The notes under the pieces: generated by a model | The model's database searches: none | What the model was told of the DNA's origin: nothing | What the model saw: only the letters and a program-made list of their open reading frames with translations | Assembly: GCA_938009755.1 (NCBI GenBank) | Contig: CALLIL010000025.1 | Coordinates: forward strand, 1-52,503 | Reading direction: 5' to 3' | Length of the DNA stretch: 52,503 nucleotides | From: an uncultured Marinomonas sp. | Lineage (GTDB): Bacteria > Pseudomonadota > Gammaproteobacteria > Pseudomonadales > Marinomonadaceae | Position numbers and translations under genes: made by a program | Part shown: positions 27,442 to 34,966 of the stretch, piece after piece | Numbering within the stretch: position 1 is the first letter of the stretch | Layout: every line of letters begins with the position of its first letter

Positions 27442-29790
27442 TTATCTATTCTCCAAGCGGTTGTAGTCTAAAATGCCGCTTTCTCTTGGACGATTTAACG
27501 TATTTAAATTCGCTATGGAGTCACTCACAAACCAGAAATCAGGATCCGTACGACGAACACCAAAGCGATTGAGCAGTTCCGTGTAATCTTGCGAGTTTTG
27601 CAAAGCTTGAATCGTTTCAGCCCAATCGGTTAGCTCGCTCATTTCCACTTTCATTAAGACATTAGGGTAATCACCCAGCACGCCTTTCACCAAAGTGATA
27701 CTGTCTTCTTTAGGTCGTAAATAAGCATTTTCATTCAATAAACTGGAAATATTCGCATGGGCTTTATTATGAATAACGCTTAACACTTCCATCGGCACAC
27801 CGTCACCCGTTACCAGCACGGTCATCACGTTCGGTAAATATCTCAGACCGTTGCCACGTAAGGCGTGCAATTTTTCCAACGCATTTATCTTTGATGGCGA
27901 AAGCTTAGCTTGTTCCAAATCATAACCAAGGTCCAACACGTTCGATAACTTACTGCGCAATTTTTCATACAGCTCAAACTGATGATCTTGGGTTTGATAG
28001 GCGACGTTTGAATCAATATCTGCATTAATGTAATCATCAAAAATATAATTCTTAATGGTTTGACTTGTATCTCGATACCAGAATGTTCGAATGGCTTCTC
28101 GGTCCTCTTTTGGTAACAGCAACAAGAAATTCATCTCGCCTTCCATTCGCAAAAAATCCATGTATAAACGAGTGACAAGCTGATGCCCAAGGTTGCCATA
28201 CACATCAAAACCGGCCACCAATAAATAATGAATACGCTCTAATAATGGATAATCAATCACCCACGCAGTTTTTGGATGCTGGCCAACCATACCTTTTACA
28301 ACAGAAGCATTATCAAAATGACGAAAAACGGTTAACGCCGCATTAGGGTTTGTCTTATCACCATCCCAAATGACCCTTAAATCCAATATAACACCGCTGT
28401 CCACAGCGGCTTTCATGAACGACGCTTTCGCTGACAAATAAGATTTTTGTTGTTCAGAAAAAAGCACCCAAGAAGTTAACGGCAAGACATTACTTAGCCC
28501 TTGCGCAGGAAGCTCTAACGCCGCCATTTTTTCTTCCAAGAAATCAGCAGACTGTTCATGGTATTCCAAATCTGGATCAACAAAATACACCCAAAACTGC
28601 TCGTTGATGACATTAACAGCCACCTGACCACGACACACAGGCCCTTTGATAAAAGACATAATGGTGTTTTGAGAATGATCCAATAAAAAGCGATAACGAG
28701 CATGCGATGGAATTTCACGAAATGCTTTAAAAGGGTTCGTTGCTACTTCAGGCGCATAACCTGGGTCTTTGGTGACTTGATATTCTTGCCCATAAAAGTA
28801 CGACTGCCAGCGAGCATAACGGGCTTCGTCTAATTGCATAGGAATATGGTTCTTTTGAACTTTCACTTCTGGGTCAGACCACAAACGATAATAAACACGC
28901 TCCACACCTGGTGCGTCATAAGGTCGACGTGTAGCAATACGCTCTATCGGTTCTCCTGGCGGTGTCTTCGAACGCACCAACTTAAAACGAAACGCTTCGC
29001 CCTCGTCGAGATACAAACTGTAAAGGTACAAATGCTCATAAATATAACGAGAAACTAAGCGATCTTTTAAGCTCTCACCGTTAAGCCGAGATTCCCACAA
29101 ATCAACTTGTGCTTGTAACTCAGCAGGTACCGTCGCCGCTTTCGGCATTTTTCCGCCTTTGGCCAGCCAACGAGTGAGAATATCGTATTCTGTGTCACTT
29201 AATGCTGGTAATCCGTATGGCATTCCCCACTTAGCATGATTCGCCTCGTAATCACGATATTCTTCAATACTGGAACATTGTTGATCTCTGGCTAATGAGA
29301 AATCGTATTCATCAGATAACACTGCTTGCTTGAAAGCGCCCTGCTGTTTGCGTAGGGCAATGGATCGATATAAGACACTGCCTTGCAAATTCGCCGCAGG
29401 CGTTTGCTCTCGTTCATTTAAAACGGGATGAAAGCCTTTTTTACGCCACTCGTCTGTCGTTTCAGCATCAATAAACAATCGTGTGGGAGCAGCCGTTAAT
29501 AAGCGTGTGCCATCGTACACCAAGTCTTTCGAACCACCTCGTTCAATACCTGCTGGCGTCGTTAACTTCAACTGGCAAGGCGCATCGTAACAGGCATGAC
29601 AAGACACGCAGCGATTATCTAAAATTGGTTTAACTTGTTCATTATAAAAGGCCGTGTCTTCAGCGCTAACATCACTGACTCGATTGTCAGTGTCTTCAAC
29701 ACCAAACACAGAATCAAACTGATGTGTTGCATAAGCGGTACAACCTGAAATCACCAAAAAAATAAAAAGAAGCCCTAACCAACGAGTCAT
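27442..29790 (-). CDS. cti: Fatty acid cis/trans isomerase (Cti)
   Basis: 782 residues. Periplasmic cytochrome c-type haem enzyme that turns cis-unsaturated membrane fatty acids into trans forms, stiffening the membrane during solvent, heat or salt stress. The N-terminus is a lipoprotein signal (FLVISGC, Cys17), and the haem attachment site is CVSCH at residues 61-65 (known in Pseudomonas and Vibrio Cti). Later segments KWGMPYGLPALSDTEYDILTRWLAKGG and GPVCRGQVAVNVINEQFWVYFVDPD are typical of the family. Likely cotranscribed with the downstream flavin oxidoreductase gene. Confidence 0.95.
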   Translation of the reverse strand: MTRWLGLLFIFLVISGCTAYATHQFDSVFGVEDTDNRVSDVSAEDTAFYNEQVKPILDNRCVSCHACYDAPCQLKLTTPAGIERGGSKDLVYDGTRLLTAAPTRLFIDAETTDEWRKKGFHPVLNEREQTPAANLQGSVLYRSIALRKQQGAFKQAVLSDEYDFSLARDQQCSSIEEYRDYEANHAKWGMPYGLPALSDTEYDILTRWLAKGGKMPKAATVPAELQAQVDLWESRLNGESLKDRLVSRYIYEHLYLYSLYLDEGEAFRFKLVRSKTPPGEPIERIATRRPYDAPGVERVYYRLWSDPEVKVQKNHIPMQLDEARYARWQSYFYGQEYQVTKDPGYAPEVATNPFKAFREIPSHARYRFLLDHSQNTIMSFIKGPVCRGQVAVNVINEQFWVYFVDPDLEYHEQSADFLEEKMAALELPAQGLSNVLPLTSWVLFSEQQKSYLSAKASFMKAAVDSGVILDLRVIWDGDKTNPNAALTVFRHFDNASVVKGMVGQHPKTAWVIDYPLLERIHYLLVAGFDVYGNLGHQLVTRLYMDFLRMEGEMNFLLLLPKEDREAIRTFWYRDTSQTIKNYIFDDYINADIDSNVAYQTQDHQFELYEKLRSKLSNVLDLGYDLEQAKLSPSKINALEKLHALRGNGLRYLPNVMTVLVTGDGVPMEVLSVIHNKAHANISSLLNENAYLRPKEDSITLVKGVLGDYPNVLMKVEMSELTDWAETIQALQNSQDYTELLNRFGVRRTDPDFWFVSDSIANLNTLNRPRESGILDYNRLENR

Positions 29791-29857
29791 AAGAAATCTC
29801 TAATCGTGTGTATTATTTTCGTCGTGTACATACCATGAAAGGCATGTGTAGAAAGCA

Positions 29858-29881
29858 AAAAACGCCAATTAAGGCGTTTTT
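29858..29881 (-). terminator. Terminator after the duplicated-domain acidic protein gene
   Basis: A 9-bp stem (AAAAACGCC / GGCGTTTTT) with a 6-nt loop; the minus strand reads out into T residues. It lies 24 bp past the stop codon of the upstream minus-strand gene and before cti. Confidence 0.7.
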
Positions 29882-29904
29882 CTTATGGTATGTCAGATCA
29901 TGTG

Positions 29905-30537
29905 TTATTTTTGATTATCTGGCTCATCTTCAATATCCAGATCATTCACCACATCAAATTTGTCTTCGTATTGATTTGCAAGCTCATAAGCGTCTTCGCC
30001 CATCGCCTCATTAGCAATTAACAAAGCGTCTTCATAATCGCCACCAAATTCAATGCGCGTGATATCGTAAAGGTCATATTCAGATGTGTCATCAAACCAA
30101 CGAGCATCCGAGCCAATTTCTTCTAACTCATAAGTCACAGCATCCGCACGAAGCACACGTCCAATTTCACAACTGTCTGCTTCGACTTCTTCACGATGCA
30201 ACGTAATTAGGCCAAACTCTTCGCTGATATCTAATAACAACACCGCCAAGTCATCCAAATCCACTTCGGGATCAGACACCTCTTCACCACGAATGGCGAG
30301 CACTTGCTTCTGGAAATTATTAAAAGGAGCCGGATGAGCAAAATCACTAATGTCTTCCAAAAACAGTATCTGGTAGCCATTAAGGTGGACATTTTCATCT
30401 ACTAATTGGAGTAGAACCATTTCTTCGTTGGCGCTTACCACAAAGCCGTCTGTCCAGTTATCTGGTCCATCTAGTTCTTCACGAAAAATGCGAACCACAT
30501 TATTTCGAGTACGGGCTTTTTCCAATTCGATGAGCAT
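29905..30537 (-). CDS. Acidic protein with two copies of a small beta-barrel-like domain
   Basis: 210 residues, very acidic, no signal peptide or membrane helix. The two halves look alike: residues 17-66 and 113-164 share REE, then about ten residues, G-[FR]-V, a run of hydrophobic alternating residues, a Y, and D-I-[ST] at the end (REELDGPD..GFVV..YQILFLEDIS against REEVEADS..GRVL..YDLYDIT). This spacing resembles Sm/SH3-like small barrels in uncharacterised bacterial proteins; the fold is an inference. ATG preceded by AGGGAG. It follows yacL and ylqF on the same strand. I do not recognise a function. Confidence 0.7.
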   Translation of the reverse strand: MLIELEKARTRNNVVRIFREELDGPDNWTDGFVVSANEEMVLLQLVDENVHLNGYQILFLEDISDFAHPAPFNNFQKQVLAIRGEEVSDPEVDLDDLAVLLLDISEEFGLITLHREEVEADSCEIGRVLRADAVTYELEEIGSDARWFDDTSEYDLYDITRIEFGGDYEDALLIANEAMGEDAYELANQYEDKFDVVNDLDIEDEPDNQK

Positions 30538-30604
30538 ATCGGCTCCCTAAAAAAACATAAAAAATAAACACGACTAGTGTAAACCTAGCCAGCGCAAGGA
30601 ACAA

Positions 30605-30985
30605 CTACTGGAGCACGTCATACCAGTTTTCTACCATATTAATCAGATCTTCCAAGCCACATTCTGCTTGAACACCATCCGTCGACGTTTGATAAAAGCT
30701 GTCTTGTGAATCAAACATGGCTTTAATTTCCTCTTCTGCGGAATCCATATCCACTTGTCGAGTCACCAAAACCCCTTCTTCACTTAAAATTACATGAAAA
30801 GGGCCGTGTTTAAATTCGGTTGTCTCTTTTTCTGACTCCGCTAAACGCGCCGCCATTAACACTCGCTGAACGCTTTCTCGCTCTCGCACATATTCCGTCA
30901 CCCATTCGCCAATTGCAGCGAACTCATAACCGGTATTAATGCGATATGTATTGTCGTCCTGATCAAAGGCAATGTCATAATCCAT
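30605..30985 (-). CDS. yacL: YacL family protein (UPF0231)
   Basis: 126-residue cytoplasmic protein. It begins MDYDIAFDQD, has GYEFAAIGEWVTEYV, a central GPFHVILSEEGVLVTRQ and the C-terminal CGLEDLINMVENWYDVL, matching Escherichia coli YacL along its length (MDYE.., GHEVVGHW, CGVEDFLQVV). The family has no established biochemical function. It lies 67 bp before the acidic duplicated-domain gene and 72 bp after ylqF, all minus strand. Confidence 0.82.
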   Translation of the reverse strand: MDYDIAFDQDDNTYRINTGYEFAAIGEWVTEYVRERESVQRVLMAARLAESEKETTEFKHGPFHVILSEEGVLVTRQVDMDSAEEEIKAMFDSQDSFYQTSTDGVQAECGLEDLINMVENWYDVLQ

Positions 30986-31057
30986 GATCCTGAACCTCTC
31001 TAATATTTATCGATATTGTCGTTTTTTTGTGACATTCATAAAGGCCTTACAGATAGC

Positions 31058-32044
31058 CTAGTCACTGTCTTTTTCATTATTTCTGTGTCTGTCTGCATAT
31101 TGTCGATTGCTCGCTTGCTGACGTTGAGGCACCGCCGCCGCTATTTTCGCTAAGCGCTTCGCTTCTTTTGCGGCTTTTGCTTCTTCCACCAGCTGTTCTT
31201 CGTAAGCAATCATGGCAGGGGTTTCCATGATGTAAGGGCCAATTGCACCAGTTCTCACATCATTTAAAAAGACTTCAGCGGATTTATGCATGTCCACTTT
31301 ACCGCCAGATCGTAATGCACCGCGTTTCGATCCGATGACTTTTAATACATCATAAGGCTCTGAATCGGCCGTAACATCTTTCAACTTATAACGAGTTATT
31401 AGTGCTTCTAAATAATCCGATAAGAAAAATTTCAGCCCTACCAAAGCTACGTCTTCATAATCAATCGCCGTGTCACGGACCGCGCCTGTGACAGCCAAAC
31501 GATAACTGGCGTCTGGATTTTCAATTTTAGGCCACAAAATACCTGGCGTATCTAATATCTGAAAACCATTGGTGACTTTTAACTTTTGCTGAGCTTTGGT
31601 TACCGCAGGTTCATCGCCGACTTTCGCCACTCGACGACCTAACAAGGCGTTCATTAAACTGGATTTACCTACATTGGGAATACCGGCAATCATCGCGCGA
31701 ATCGGCTTTTCTGCCGTACCTCGATGAGGCACCATTTGGCTCACCCATTGGCTTATTTTGGCGACATCCGCTTTATCAACTGTCGAGAACGGATGCGCAA
31801 GCACGCGTTCATTGCCACGCCAATGCTCAAGCCACAAATCCAAACGACTTCTGTCGGCCAAGTCTTTTTTATTCAACAAACGCAGCACTGGCACATCGCC
31901 ACGCAATGTCGTCAACATAGGGTTTTGGCTGGAATCAGGAATACGCGCATCTAATACTTCGATGACAATATCCACTTGCGTCATGACTTCTTCAATCTCA
32001 CGACGCGCTTTGTTCATGTGTCCCGGATACCACTGAACGGCCAC
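31058..32044 (-). CDS. ylqF: Ribosome biogenesis GTPase YlqF (RbgA)
   Basis: 328 residues, circularly permuted GTPase that acts in late assembly of the large ribosomal subunit. The G4 motif NKKD (58-61) precedes the G1 motif GIPNVGKSS (121-129), then G3 DTPG. The N-terminal WYPGHMNKARREI is the family signature. Start codon GTG with AGGGG seven bases upstream. The C-terminal 40 residues are Ala/Lys/Arg-rich. Confidence 0.95.
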   Translation of the reverse strand: MAVQWYPGHMNKARREIEEVMTQVDIVIEVLDARIPDSSQNPMLTTLRGDVPVLRLLNKKDLADRSRLDLWLEHWRGNERVLAHPFSTVDKADVAKISQWVSQMVPHRGTAEKPIRAMIAGIPNVGKSSLMNALLGRRVAKVGDEPAVTKAQQKLKVTNGFQILDTPGILWPKIENPDASYRLAVTGAVRDTAIDYEDVALVGLKFFLSDYLEALITRYKLKDVTADSEPYDVLKVIGSKRGALRSGGKVDMHKSAEVFLNDVRTGAIGPYIMETPAMIAYEEQLVEEAKAAKEAKRLAKIAAAVPQRQQASNRQYADRHRNNEKDSD

Positions 32045-32210
32045 CTGACTTCCCCTATTTCGATTACAATTATAGACGGTTACTTTTTTCGGTGGCGGAT
32101 TCTACCACACATAGAAAGAATAAAGAGAGAATACTCAAACAGTTTAACGTAACCCTACTGAAAAATAAGGCTTACTTGGGAAAATATAAGAATCTTTACT
32201 CTACGCTTAA

Positions 32211-32251
32211 CTGATGTAAATCAAAGCGCCTTATGGTGAAATCGCTATACT
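32211..32251 (+). promoter_or_regulatory. FNR/Anr-like box and -10 element, class II spacing
   Basis: CTGAT-GTAA-ATCAA at 32211-32224 matches the FNR/Anr consensus TTGAT-N4-ATCAA in nine of ten bases. A TATACT -10 lies at 32246-32251 with no usable -35. With a start near 32258 the box is centred at about -40.5, next to the -41.5 position known for FNR-activated class II promoters, which need no -35 element. Confidence 0.6.
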
Positions 32252-32257
32252 CACTTT

Positions 32258-32370
32258 TCCTTATGAGCGTCCGTATGGAATCTGCACCATACTGCGTTTG
32301 TTGGGTTGTTCTCTCGATCGGATCCTATGGATCCACTTAGCCGAGGCTGTGTGTGGCCTCGGCTTTCTTT
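32258..32370 (+). ncRNA. Candidate oxygen-regulated small RNA
   Basis: About 113 nt from the inferred start to the end of the T-rich tract. It contains hairpin 1 (GTATGG / CCATAC, 32273-32292, 8-nt loop), a U/G-rich single-stranded stretch (32293-32315), hairpin 2 (GGATCC-TAT-GGATCC, near 32320-32334) and a terminator hairpin. No open reading frame with a ribosome-binding site is present and no plus-strand gene lies upstream, so the terminator has no coding gene to serve. The arrangement recalls FNR-activated regulators such as FnrS or PhrS, but I see no sequence similarity to either. Confidence 0.55.
32339..32370 (+). terminator. Orphan plus-strand Rho-independent terminator
   Basis: Perfect 9-bp GC-rich stem AGCCGAGGC / GCCTCGGCT with an 8-nt loop, followed by TTCTTT. 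On the minus strand the hairpin is not followed by T residues. The nearest genes on both sides lie on the minus strand. Confidence 0.8.
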
Positions 32371-32412
32371 ACATTTGCTTGCCTCAAAAATTTAATCCGT
32401 AGTGGCTTGCTA

Positions 32413-32799
32413 TCATGACGATCTTTTTAACAGCTGATTAAAAGACTCTGTGGAATAAAACTTAGTACTACTCAATGATGATGAATTACCTGTGGCAAAT
32501 TTTTTGTCAAAAAATATCGCTGGACCGTACACATAACCACGCACAGAACCAAAACTGGATAAACTTTTTATAACCGTTAAGTTGTACTTATTGCCTAAAT
32601 AAAAAACAGTTCCGCCATCTGCAGGCAAGGGCGCGTCAAGGTCCAATTTCGCATGGATCGGCTTCCGCCCTTCTAATACCGCGTTAAAATCCTCAGTCGC
32701 CTCAATAAAAACATCCGCATCTTCTTTTGGTATCGAGGATAAATCAGCGCCCACAAAAAGGTCATGTTGCATTTTTTCTACACTCATAAAGTCTCGCAT
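32413..32799 (-). CDS. Hypothetical protein of the immunity island
   Basis: 128 residues (124 if started at the second Met, which has GAG five bases upstream; the first ATG has AAGGA only three bases upstream). No signal peptide or membrane helix. A central DGGTVFYLGNKYNLTV and a C-terminal SSTKFYSTESFNQLLKR are the only distinctive stretches. I do not recognise it. It follows the Imm11-type gene by 37 bp and is probably cotranscribed with it, so a role in the same toxin-immunity context is an inference from position. Confidence 0.6.
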   Translation of the reverse strand: MRDFMSVEKMQHDLFVGADLSSIPKEDADVFIEATEDFNAVLEGRKPIHAKLDLDAPLPADGGTVFYLGNKYNLTVIKSLSSFGSVRGYVYGPAIFFDKKFATGNSSSLSSTKFYSTESFNQLLKRSS

Positions 32800-32836
32800 T
32801 ATTCCTTGTTAAACATTTTCAACCCAGCGTGCTCAA

Positions 32837-33418
32837 TTACAGCATACCGGGTTCATATTCATCGTCCGTTAAGAACATAAAACCTGTTAAGCCAGCGCTT
32901 TCTATGGCTTCTTTAATACTTTTATGAACCACTATATGCATAACACTCTCTTGCAAACGGACGATTTTATGACCTAATAACTTACTTTCGTCGAAACACA
33001 TTTCTTCAATTTCCAGAACATTCCCTTGTCGACTCAATATGACCGAGGATTTGTCCATATCTAATCCACTAATAGCCCCAACAATATTAGCGACTTTATA
33101 CGGTACTTTTTCACCCATAGGCGCATAAGTTACTTCTGTGTTCAAATATTGAACATTGTCTACCTCAAGTGTCGTGAGTAAATCTATAAACTGTTCTGAG
33201 AATATCAACGTGCTGGAAGGACCATGTATATCGCATGGTAAAAACGCATCAACGTCTTTAGCTTGCTTATCCACTGAAAGCGTTATTTCATATGTTTCCG
33301 TCACATCATGAATAAAAACACCTTCATTTACGAACATGTCGGGGCCTTTAATCACATTTGCTGTGGGGCCACCCCACGGCGTATCGATAAGCATTAAATA
33401 AAAATTTTTGTCATCCAT
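32837..33418 (-). CDS. Imm11-type (DUF1629) immunity protein
   Basis: 193 residues from the ATG before DDKNFYLM, which has AAGG seven bases upstream; the longer reading is unsupported. The order of a Y/F-rich start, LLTTLEVDNVQYLNTEV, VPYKVANIVGAISGLDMDKS, a FDESKLLGHKIVRLQES segment and an ending HKSIKEAIESAGLTGFMF is the Imm11 pattern, a family of immunity proteins found beside polymorphic toxins. Its order of segments parallels that of the gene at 47352-47897. No toxin gene is next to it, so it appears to be an orphan. Confidence 0.72.
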   Translation of the reverse strand: MDDKNFYLMLIDTPWGGPTANVIKGPDMFVNEGVFIHDVTETYEITLSVDKQAKDVDAFLPCDIHGPSSTLIFSEQFIDLLTTLEVDNVQYLNTEVTYAPMGEKVPYKVANIVGAISGLDMDKSSVILSRQGNVLEIEEMCFDESKLLGHKIVRLQESVMHIVVHKSIKEAIESAGLTGFMFLTDDEYEPGML

Positions 33419-33481
33419 AAACAAACCTTTTGCATTTTTCTTGTTTGGTGGAACCAATAAATAGACTTGCGAGATAATGTT

Positions 33482-33766
33482 TTATTTTTGGTTTTCCTGA
33501 GCGGCTCGCCAGTCAGCATCGGCTTTTTTCACAGCGGGATCATCATGAAAATCAACAATCTGTCTAGGCTGATACACACTTGGCTCATTAGCAATTCGTT
33601 TGGCTATTTCATGGATGCCGTGCTGCAAGTATTCTGCTTTTTCATCAGCGTTCAACATAACGTCCCTGCCATACATAGCAACCGTTCCACAGAGAACAGA
33701 CAGAATGTATTCATCATTACATTGGTACAAGGTCCAACTCCATGATTTTTGATCAATTACCTTCAT
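33482..33766 (-). CDS. Small hypothetical protein, immunity-like
   Basis: 94 residues with QKSWSWTLYQCNDEYILSV followed by CGTVAMYGRDVMLNADEKAEYLQHGIHEIAKRIA and a PSVYQPRQI tail. Proteins of this small, Trp-rich, CGxxxxY type are common in immunity gene clusters, but I cannot assign a family with certainty. It precedes the Imm11-type gene by 63 bp on the same strand. The ATG has no clear Shine-Dalgarno sequence. Confidence 0.65.
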   Translation of the reverse strand: MKVIDQKSWSWTLYQCNDEYILSVLCGTVAMYGRDVMLNADEKAEYLQHGIHEIAKRIANEPSVYQPRQIVDFHDDPAVKKADADWRAAQENQK

Positions 33767-34127
33767 ACAAATACCGAGTTAACAACGCTCTCAAAAATAA
33801 GAAGCGATGGAATGAAACAAAATGGAAGTAAGCAAACAGCGTTGACTGTGCTTCATTGTTATATGCCAACTTCCACTCAATAAATTTACGTGCTTAATGC
33901 GTCAGTGTAAGTGGAAAAATGTTCTCCATACTGAAAGCCAGGCTCATGAAGATCACTGACAGTTTTAGCCAGTCTGCGATATACAATGGACAATATCAAA
34001 TTTTCAAAACGTAGGGGATGTGAAATAGGAAGTTGTTGATCTAAAGGCGAATTTGAAAATGAGAATGAAACGGCAGATCACGCTTTGCTCATCGCGCCCT
34101 ACAAGAGCCAAACATCATTCAGCTTGG
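33767..34127. other. 361-bp gap upstream of the immunity genes
   Basis: Apart from the decayed minus-strand frame nothing coding was found. No attC-like site, inverted-repeat end or transposase fragment was recognised. The part nearest the immunity genes (33767-33885) should carry their promoter, but no clear one is visible. Confidence 0.45.
33886..34077 (-). pseudogene. Decayed reading frame upstream of the immunity genes
   Basis: Sixty-three codons open on the minus strand between TGA and TAA with no ATG or GTG, yet the translation looks protein-like (segments HPLRFENLILSIVYRRLAKT and HEPGFQYGEHFSTYTDAL). It ends 120 bp before the first small immunity gene. It could be the tail of a lost upstream gene such as a toxin. 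Chance is not excluded because the stretch is short. Confidence 0.35.
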
Positions 34128-34697
34128 CTAAAACTCGCGTTCAACAAACGCCAACAGTTCTGGATAGAGTTGTAAAAAAGGGTCTTCTGCTTGCTGAATG
34201 ATTTCGGGGAGTTCGTCGACGAAGTCTTGCAAATGATGTCCATGTTTCCAGCGTCGCATAATAGAGAGAATGGCGTTTTCGACGCCTTGAATCGTACCGA
34301 GGTGCGATAACCAATTATGACTTTCGAGTGAAGTGATCATGCTTTCTAATCGCTCTGGGCAACGGTGCTTATCTTTGACTAAGCCGATAAGCGCTTCATC
34401 ACAAAAGTCAGACAATGGCGTTTCGCTGAATCTATCCCAATATTGAATAAGCCAATAATCCATGGCGATGTCTTGAACAATGCCTGCGAAACGTCGTCGC
34501 CCTTTTCTTGGAGTGGCGCGAAAAGCTAAGCTAATTTCATGACTGTCGACCATAATGTCGACTTGTTGATGCAGCCGCCAACCTTGATGTAAATCGGGTT
34601 CAAGCGATTTTACATCCACAGGGAAATCGCCAAGCAAGTTACCAGCCCAAGAAGTATTAGTAATTGAAGCTATGTGTAAATGCGCAAAATAATTCAT
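34128..34697 (-). CDS. acpH: Acyl carrier protein phosphodiesterase
   Basis: Removes the 4'-phosphopantetheine arm from holo-acyl carrier protein. 189 residues of the AcpH (DUF479) family: MNYFAHLHIAS, GNLLGDFPVD, LHQQVDIMVDSHE, GRRRFAGIVQDIAMDYWLIQYW, in which the His and Asp residues resemble HD-domain metal ligands. Complete at both ends. It is divergent from the ABC transporter operon, with a 269-bp gap. Confidence 0.9.
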   Translation of the reverse strand: MNYFAHLHIASITNTSWAGNLLGDFPVDVKSLEPDLHQGWRLHQQVDIMVDSHEISLAFRATPRKGRRRFAGIVQDIAMDYWLIQYWDRFSETPLSDFCDEALIGLVKDKHRCPERLESMITSLESHNWLSHLGTIQGVENAILSIMRRWKHGHHLQDFVDELPEIIQQAEDPFLQLYPELLAFVEREF

Positions 34698-34966
34698 AGC
34701 GTTCTATAGAGTCCCTTTCAATAATGGCTGACATTGCTCTTTCAATAAATCATAGTTCCTTGAATAAAACATAATTTTAGACATAAGTGTGTACTTTCTG
34801 ACGCTCTCGCTGTCTTTTCTGACGTTTTTTTGTAAAACTTACGCCCATTCATTTTAGTCAATAAATCAAAGTTAGTTTTTACGGCCTTGTAATTGCATCA
34901 ACAAAAAAACATTTTCATCCATCCTTGATGATGCACTTATCCAGCTAAGAAGTAGGTTCAAAACCC

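Larger units (their letters stand above)
32045..32412. other. 368-bp gap holding a candidate small RNA
   Basis: No protein gene. The left 160 bp should hold the ylqF promoter on the minus strand, but no clear match was found. The right 200 bp contain an FNR-like box, a -10 element and three hairpins ending in a plus-strand terminator; these are listed separately. Confidence 0.7.

Noticed and set aside
32258-32370. tRNA, 6S RNA or a known FnrS homologue
   Set aside because: No cloverleaf, no long 6S-type central bubble, and no recognisable similarity to FnrS; only the promoter logic and size are shared.
32413-34127. Integron cassette array
   Set aside because: The gaps between the small genes are 37-63 bp and lack attC-type inverted repeats, and no integrase is present.
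34698-34966. Repeated ctttcaataa and tttctgacg motifs upstream of the importer genes
   Set aside because: Each occurs twice at irregular spacing in AT-rich DNA; there was not enough to call a regulatory array.
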